This document shows, piece by piece, positions 58,359-64,000 of a stretch of 64,000 nt of DNA (the first letter of the stretch is position 1; every line of letters starts with the position of its first letter). The notes beneath the pieces are model-generated. The model did not search any database. It was not told the origin of the DNA and was given only the letters and a program-made list of their open reading frames with translations. The DNA comes from Siderastrea radians (lineage: Eukaryota; Cnidaria; Anthozoa; Scleractinia; Rhizangiidae): positions 33,176,307 to 33,240,306 of the forward strand of contig OZ024896.1 in assembly GCA_964017195.1 (NCBI GenBank), written 5' to 3'. Both the position numbers and the translations under genes were made by a program.

Positions 58359-61300
58359 AAAAGTTTCTGGTACCATCAACCTATAGCTACTCTTCTCGAT
58401 AGATTATGAGACCTCCACATCCACATTTAAATTTCCTTTATTTGGAAATTTTTACTCTTTTTCATGATAGAGTTGATTTCATTTGATCCAATTTAATTTT
58501 CGTTTCATTTTTCTTAGTCCTTCCCCCCAAAACAAGCAAACGAAGAAACATTTGTATAATCCAGTCACATCGTTACCGTGGTCAGAAATTTTCTTGGCAC
58601 AATGGTGGCCGGTTTAATAATAGATAGATGGATAGTTTTAACTTTATTACAAACAAACTACATTGCAAACTACAATGTGTTCCACCGTATAACAAGGTTT
58701 ACGTAGCGTTTTTGTCTTAAGCCCCGTCCAAGCCAATTGTGATGCGTTTTCGTCTGTCGTCTACACTCCGACGATCGAAAACCCTTATGAAAAAGGAGAC
58801 TTTCTAAAACAGTTAAGAAAGTGGAGGCTTTTAAAAATACATTGTTCTAAAAACGTGGCATTTTTTAGTGTGGATCGATGACTGAAAACGCTATCGTACG
58901 TAGCCGGTTGAAAACGGAGACAATAGGAGAAAACGTGTATAATATATCCGACGTGTAAGTGTAGACGGATGAAAACCAGACGAAGACGATTGTATGGCAG
59001 GTATGGCTGAAAACATTATAGACCAACCAGGTATCTTGGCGGAGATGACAGGTGTCACGCAACCAATCTCCATGAAGCGGGTGACTCTCGTGATGTCTGT
59101 CACGTCATACCTTTTTGAGAACGCAATAATATGAACAGGAACTTAGCTTCTTGAATTCAGTTCAATTTAATACAGCTAAAACGCTGAAATGAATTTCTGA
59201 TGTGTCCGCCAGCCGACTTGCAAATCACGAAAATGTACCCAAAAAATGCGAGAATTTAAAGTGCAAAGACACTAACACAGATTGCGTTTTACTTTCAGGA
59301 ACCGCTGGCCTTCTAATGGCACATCAACTCCTTCTTTCGAATAATGAAACAAACGTGTGCGTTTTTGAAAAAGAAAATCGTCTTGGTGGGAAAATTTTTG
59401 ATCACCGTTTTCCCGAAGTTCCAAATGTCACCGTAGGTAAGTTTATTGTTCAAAAATAGGTTAATGGCAACCCTAAATAAGTTTGAATGCACATCAGCAC
59501 CATGTTTCACTGCGCGAGCGGGCACCTAGTAAGTCGTGACCTTCTCTTTAAACAATAGAGTTCTTCTGTCTAAGGCACTATCGTGTGATAGGTTGCCCGA
59601 GGAAATTTGATGTTCTTAACAAAGATTACGTTCGAGGGCTTATATGAAGTTTGAACATCAAATTTCCGAGGGAACCTATCACACATAGGGCCTGCGACAG
59701 AATAACTCTATTGTTTTTATTGTACAACGCTTTCGAGCGAAAAATTGCCACAGACGGGCACTATGCGTTGATAGGGGCCCGCTGAGGAGAGACACCATAG
59801 TGTCACGTGATCGACTTCGTCCAATGGGACCACGGCAAAATTTAGCGTTGTACTATAATTCCAATTAAGCTGTTCTGTCCATAACTGGTATTTTGTTACT
59901 GGTTTTCCAATCTTTGATTCCTGTTTATCTTTCTCTGCCTCCACGGTCCTTCTTAGTCCATGTTCTTTTAGGTCTTCCCGACCATTTTGCTTTCTTCAGT
60001 TCTCCATCCTAATGCCACAATGCAGTCATTAGGCCACCTGTTCCGCTCCACCCATAACGCGTCATCAATCCAATTCCATGCAACACCTGAGTTCCAAGGG
60101 CTTCTGGGCAGTTCTTGTTGAAAATAGAGTTTTTTATGGAGCAAATTGCCGTCTTGCCCCGTTAAAACAATTTCGTCCTTATCAGTATGCAAAAATTGTA
60201 CATAGCTGGCATGCTTTGGTGAAAAACATGGCTAGGACTTCGAGAGCTTGAGAGCAAAAACCCAAACGGAAAACTCATTCCACTTTTCCTAATAAAGATG
60301 CCTTTTTTCAATCGCTCACTGTCCCTCGTGTCTTCGCAGAGTTGCAGAAATTTGAGGTATCAATCTTTTGTGACAGTGACACCGATGCATATGGCCTCTG
60401 CATTAATCCAAATCTATCGTAAAAGAGCCAAATTGACGAGATTAAGTCCATTTAATAGCTGTCCGTAAGTAAGCGCACATTGAATATGAGGTGATAAATA
60501 CGGCGAGCGGATGAATTTTTTTTTACTTAATTCGCAGCTTTAGAGGTCGTTACTGAATCTTTTTTTTTTTGCCATGTTTTTGGACTAAACTTTGCTCAGC
60601 AACAAAGGCGGACCAGTAGACGCTGCGAAACTTGACATGGCATGGCCTCTATTCCTTAATTATGAGGCAAAGAGCGGGGTTACTTAGCAGATAAATCTCT
60701 TCCTGCGGCGGGTGTATCGGAGGATAATGACCGAGGTTGAAAGATCGTCCGAAAAATTAACAGTTGGCAAGGGCAACTGTGAAGTTTTGAGAACAATATT
60801 TTAGCCAAGGACATTATCCTTCGATACATCAGGAAGCTAGGAAATGGTTTATTCATTTTTAAACCCTCCGATTACTTTTCACAACGCCTTATTGCATGTC
60901 GTGCTAACTGAACAAAAATAGCCACTGATGACGACTACCTTCTACAAAACGATTTCCTTTTTCTTCCATGAAGAATGTAAAAGTTTGAGTCGAACTTTAA
61001 CTTGTTTGTTTGCTTTGCTGCGGTCAAAATGAAATTTTACGAGGGATATTGAACCGGACGCCGGATATCGCCTGAAACCGCCTTCCGAATTTGTACCACG
61101 TGATTTGAGGGAATAATCGGTGACAACATGACCCGTGTGCAGTGAAACAATCAGAAAGCTAGAAATTCCGACCGAGTTAGGGAATTTAATTAGTAACTTT
61201 ATTTTTTGGTATGTTCTTGCATTTTTTTCCAATTTCACTACAGGGCTTGGGGAATGGCACATTCATGGAGGCAATGATGTAGAAAGGTAATTCACAGGCT

Positions 61301-63604
61301 ATAATTGTTAATGCGTACGGTCACAATAAATTGTCTAGAATGGGCTTATTTGTTACTGCCTTCACAGCGGTCAAACGCAAAAACCAACGTCACTTCCGGT
61401 TTTGCAGAGCCTTGAAGTTTGAATCAGTTCAGACTTTTATGAGGGCGAAGTTCGTATGAAAACGATACATAAAATGTCCCGATAAACCAAATTTCGCGCC
61501 GATAAAACTTGTGGATGCCAATTACTTCATTCTGAACACATGCTCAAAGTAAAAAGCTTAAGTTTTCAGAAATTGCGTCAAGTTTTGCGGTTAAAGTGAA
61601 ACTTTCGACATTTGTCTGTATTTTCTCTTGTAAAGTTATGGCGGGAACTGCGCACGCGTCGTGCGTTTGACCGCTGTGAAGTTTTCATGTGAAGTTACTG
61701 CCTAGTTATGCTTTTTTCGCTGCGCGCGACGTACCTCACCCCAGTTTACGCAACATATAGGTATTGAAAAGCTTTAACTGGTTAATTATTGAAAATAATT
61801 CGTTAATTAATTTATTTTTTAATTTGTTTGTTTGTTCCTAGAAACTTTTTGCTTTTACTCTGGCCTTCTCTAAGCGTCCTTAGACATACAGGGGTAAAAA
61901 AATAGGGTGATGTAGCAGCTCTCGCAAGGTCTCACATGAATGGCTCGCTACCCTTCGAGAAAACAATAGAACAAACAATATGAACAATACCCCTAGCCCC
62001 AAACACAATAGCAGCTGCTACACTAGAGGACCACTAGAATTACAAGCTTACGAGAGCTGCTACACTACTGAAAAAATACTGCAGTTTAAAAGTGACTGAA
62101 AAGTATAAACGGCAAGTGAATACGATTGATGCCAATCTACAACTTAAGGACGTTCGCGCGAAAACTTCTACAATACAGATTTTTTTCATACTTTGGCTAC
62201 AGTCAGATAATGGGTTACCTATGTCAGAAATGCCAAAAAATTGGGGGGGGGGGGCGCTCACCGACTTCGTTTTCAAAATAAAGCGCGTGGAAAACTACCC
62301 CAATTGTGACAAATCGGCCCTCGCAACTCGACATGACCTCAGTGCTTGTTAGTTGAAAAATATTAAAAATGATTCGCTGTAGACCCACTTTCTTAGTCAA
62401 AGTTTATTTAAGTGGATCTGTCAAGTAAACAATGCGAGCTGGTGTCATCCTTTTAGTTAAACTCGTCCTCTAAGATGGACTTTTGCGAACACCGTGCAGC
62501 TACAATAATAGCATAATTCGATGATAAGAGGGCAGAAAAGTTGAAAAAAATCAAACTTCCACAATACAGATTTTCTTTAAGTTTTCGCAAAACGTAGATA
62601 ATTGACAGAGAAAGTGATTTATCAAAAGAAAATATGGGGTCACCGAACATTTAAGAGAGTTAAACCCGTTCATAGCTACTAAAGTGCCCACTAGCGCTAT
62701 ATGTCTCCACATTTCTCCAACAGCGCGCGCGCTCAATGCATGACGTGGCAGTGAATTGCGTGCGCAGTAAGGATGCGTAGAAACAATTAGCGCGAACGTC
62801 CTTAAGACCATGAAAATTCTTATTTTATATGTATTCTAGAGCACTCGTTCAACAACTCTCGGTACATGCTGAAAAGTGGAACAAACATGTCTATCGCGTT
62901 GAAGCTTGCGGTGTGTATGCAAATAGTTTTGACTCTCTGAAATCAAAGGCTTATCCCTCCCTTTTGGATCGTCCACCAACTAACAATAACACAGTTGTGA
63001 AAACTGCGGAAATTATAGCTAATAGAGGGACAAACGAGTTCTCGACAGCAAGAAAATTCCTGTCTAGCTGCTTGTCACCGGCAGGAGCTAAGCTCATGGA
63101 AGGGACATATGGCTTTACAGGTGGCTACATGCAGGCGATAAACCCGAAGAGTTATCAAACATACCTCAAAGAGGCAGTTGCTGATAGATGGGCAAAGGAC
63201 TATGATGCAAGGCCTGTCAGAGGAATGTCTGAGATAATTGAAAAGCTCGGCCTAAAAGTGCGAAGTTTTCATGGAAAAATTTATCTTCAAGAATTGGTAA
63301 CCTCACTATGCAAGGAAGGAAACAAGTTTGTTCTTCAAACCACGAACTTGATCGTTCAAGCGAATAAAACTGTCCTTACCGCAGGACCAGCAGCTATTAG
63401 GAAGATAACAGGTGACGTCGTTCAAAACGTCATTAATCACGTAATCTTTAAGTCCATCGTAAGTGTCCCAGCATTCCATGGGGCAGCGATATATCAAACT
63501 GCTTGGTGGAACGATTCTATTGCAGTTCAGAGGAATAATTCCCTTGAGCCGTTGCAGATGTTTGCGTCCAGCAGTAATTGTCTCGGAATCACCCTGCCTT
63601 ACAG
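54710..63604 (+). CDS. Membrane-anchored FAD amine / L-amino-acid oxidase-like protein (5' part)
   Basis: Partial gene, first 453 codons. Exons 54710-55007, 57813-57929, 59299-59436, 61244-61286, 62840-63604, all with GT-AG junctions and closing phases. A donor (AG|GTAAGT) at 63604 shows it continues beyond the window. Order: Cys/Arg-rich N-terminus with clusters RCRCRQLCCSCLSKQC; membrane anchor at about 53-76; Thr-rich stalk; FAD-binding Rossmann motif VAIVGGGTAG and Glu of VFEKENRLGGK (the RxGG motif of flavin amine oxidases); then a long substrate/FAD domain in exon 5. It probably oxidises amines or amino acids with release of H2O2, on the outside of the membrane if the anchor is type II. 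The start is the ATG at 54710; the upstream frame begins with GTG only. Amine-oxidase superfamily is well supported; the exact substrate is unknown. Confidence 0.85.
55210..56095 (+). mobile_element. GGGGG(T)ACTC-type element, long copy
   Basis: Starts 'ggggggaggggttactctctatagtggac' and ends 'tggtacaaaatttattgagcacaccttcccccccccc'. Internal 'ggtatatcatgaaagggtacc' matches the copy at 44826-45250. Located in intron 1 of the oxidase gene. Confidence 0.6.
57139..57273 (+). pseudogene. Candidate alternative or relic membrane-anchor exon
   Basis: A 135-nt open segment bounded by an acceptor (cttttag ending 57138) and a donor-like A|GTATTT at 57273. It has phase 1 at both ends, the same phase as the exon 1 to exon 2 junction. 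It encodes basic residues (ARTKKE) followed by a strong hydrophobic span (VIPLLLIAAIVIILMAVLVG) and FIGPTNC. This resembles the anchor of exon 1 (VILLLLIEAIIIIPIGIVVV, then MFGPFN). It could be an alternative exon or a dead duplicate; no ATG begins it. Confidence 0.45.
57698..57796 (+). repeat. (GATT)n / (GATC)n microsatellite
   Basis: About 24 units of gatt or gatc, ending some 20 bp before exon 2 of the oxidase gene. It replaces the usual polypyrimidine tract region except for the last bases (ctgaccacccaccgcag). Confidence 0.9.
58267..58358 (+). repeat. (TTTA)n microsatellite
   Basis: About 22 units of ttta with a few ttac variants, in intron 2 of the oxidase gene. Confidence 0.9.
59551..59715. 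mobile_element. Palindromic MITE (165 bp)
   Basis: Arms 'aacaatagagttcttctgtc...tgataggttgcccgaggaaatttgatgttc' and 'gaacatcaaatttccgagggaacctatcacac...gacagaataactctattgtt'. Located in intron 3 of the oxidase gene. Confidence 0.7.
61361..61680 (-). mobile_element. Mutator-like MITE, copy 2 (320 bp)
   Basis: Ends TTCACAGCGGTCAAACGCA / GTGCGTTTGACCGCTGTGAA. Its body is the reverse complement of 11392-11709 with moderate divergence (for example 'ccggttttgcagagccttgaagtttgaatcagttcagac'). The flanks do not show a matching 9-bp duplication. Located in intron 4 of the oxidase gene. Confidence 0.75.
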
Positions 63605-63799
63605 GTAAGTGCTTGCTCAATATTATCAGGCTAGGGAACTGAATTAAAAACAGACGGTTGTGCGCCACCGGACAGCAACTGGAAGCGTGTGTTTTCCTTT
63701 TGACGCATTTTGACTCTGTCACGTTCAGCCTTGTGCAGAAGCAAAAAAAAAAAAAAGCTCAAAAAGCAACAACAAGGACGTCCGAACTTTTGTGCTTAC

Positions 63800-64000
63800 T
63801 AAGTTAATTTTAATTCCTAAACTAATGCATTGAGCCATAACTATGGTTCTAACTTTTGCGTTTGTGGATAAAATCCAAGGTTTGATTATTCAAATGAAAT
63901 GCTGTTGAAAGTACAGTCCTACGGCTCTGTTTATTGTAGGCACTGATCCATGATTGAGGCTCTAACTTTTGAGTTTGCAGATAAACCCTTAAGTATGTAC
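63800..64000 (+). repeat. Coral-type ~104-bp repeat at window end
   Basis: Two units with 'gttctaacttttgcgtttgtggataaaatcc', 'attcaaatgaaatgctgttgaaagtac', 'ctgtttattgtaggc' and 'ctaacttttgagtttgcagataaac'. Runs off the window. Confidence 0.65.

Overview
This 64 kb window is animal nuclear DNA, most likely from a stony coral or a close anthozoan relative. The genes have short exons and GT-AG introns. Their proteins are metazoan (a peroxisomal thiolase/sterol carrier fusion and a membrane-anchored flavin oxidase). The non-coding space is AT-rich and packed with small palindromic transposons, plus a roughly 104-bp repeat (core reading 'aatgaaagctactgagcagt') that I recognise from memory as common in coral genomes. 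The species cannot be fixed from sequence alone.

Layout. (1) About 3.9-24.8 kb, + strand: three tandem paralogues of a roughly 190-residue, extremely cysteine-rich, single-pass membrane protein (ATGs at 3964, 15319 and 23909). Each is coded by one exon that begins just after a splice acceptor, so each probably has a non-coding first exon. I do not recognise the family; it is the best candidate here for something undescribed. (2) 25.8-52.8 kb, - strand: a complete 18-exon SCP2/SCPx gene of 535 residues (thiolase plus SCP2 sterol-carrier domain, ending in the peroxisomal signal SKL). All exon phases close, and one intron uses a GC donor. Its introns hold many transposons, including a broken Penelope-like reverse transcriptase and a 1.35-kb-arm inverted repeat filling most of intron 4. 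(3) 54.7-63.6 kb and beyond, + strand: the first five exons (453 codons) of a membrane-anchored FAD amine/L-amino-acid-oxidase-like protein, cut by the window edge. Its first intron holds a second, related membrane-segment exon in matching phase.

The SCP2 and oxidase genes are head to head (1.9 kb apart). SCP2 and the third cysteine-rich gene are tail to tail (1.3 kb apart). I see no evidence that the three loci form one pathway. The rest is intergenic or intronic DNA with SINE, hAT-like, Mutator-like and pogo/Tigger-like short elements, microsatellites and degenerate tandem repeats. Many open frames of 60-160 codons in these stretches have no supported start, family or splice context and are not annotated.
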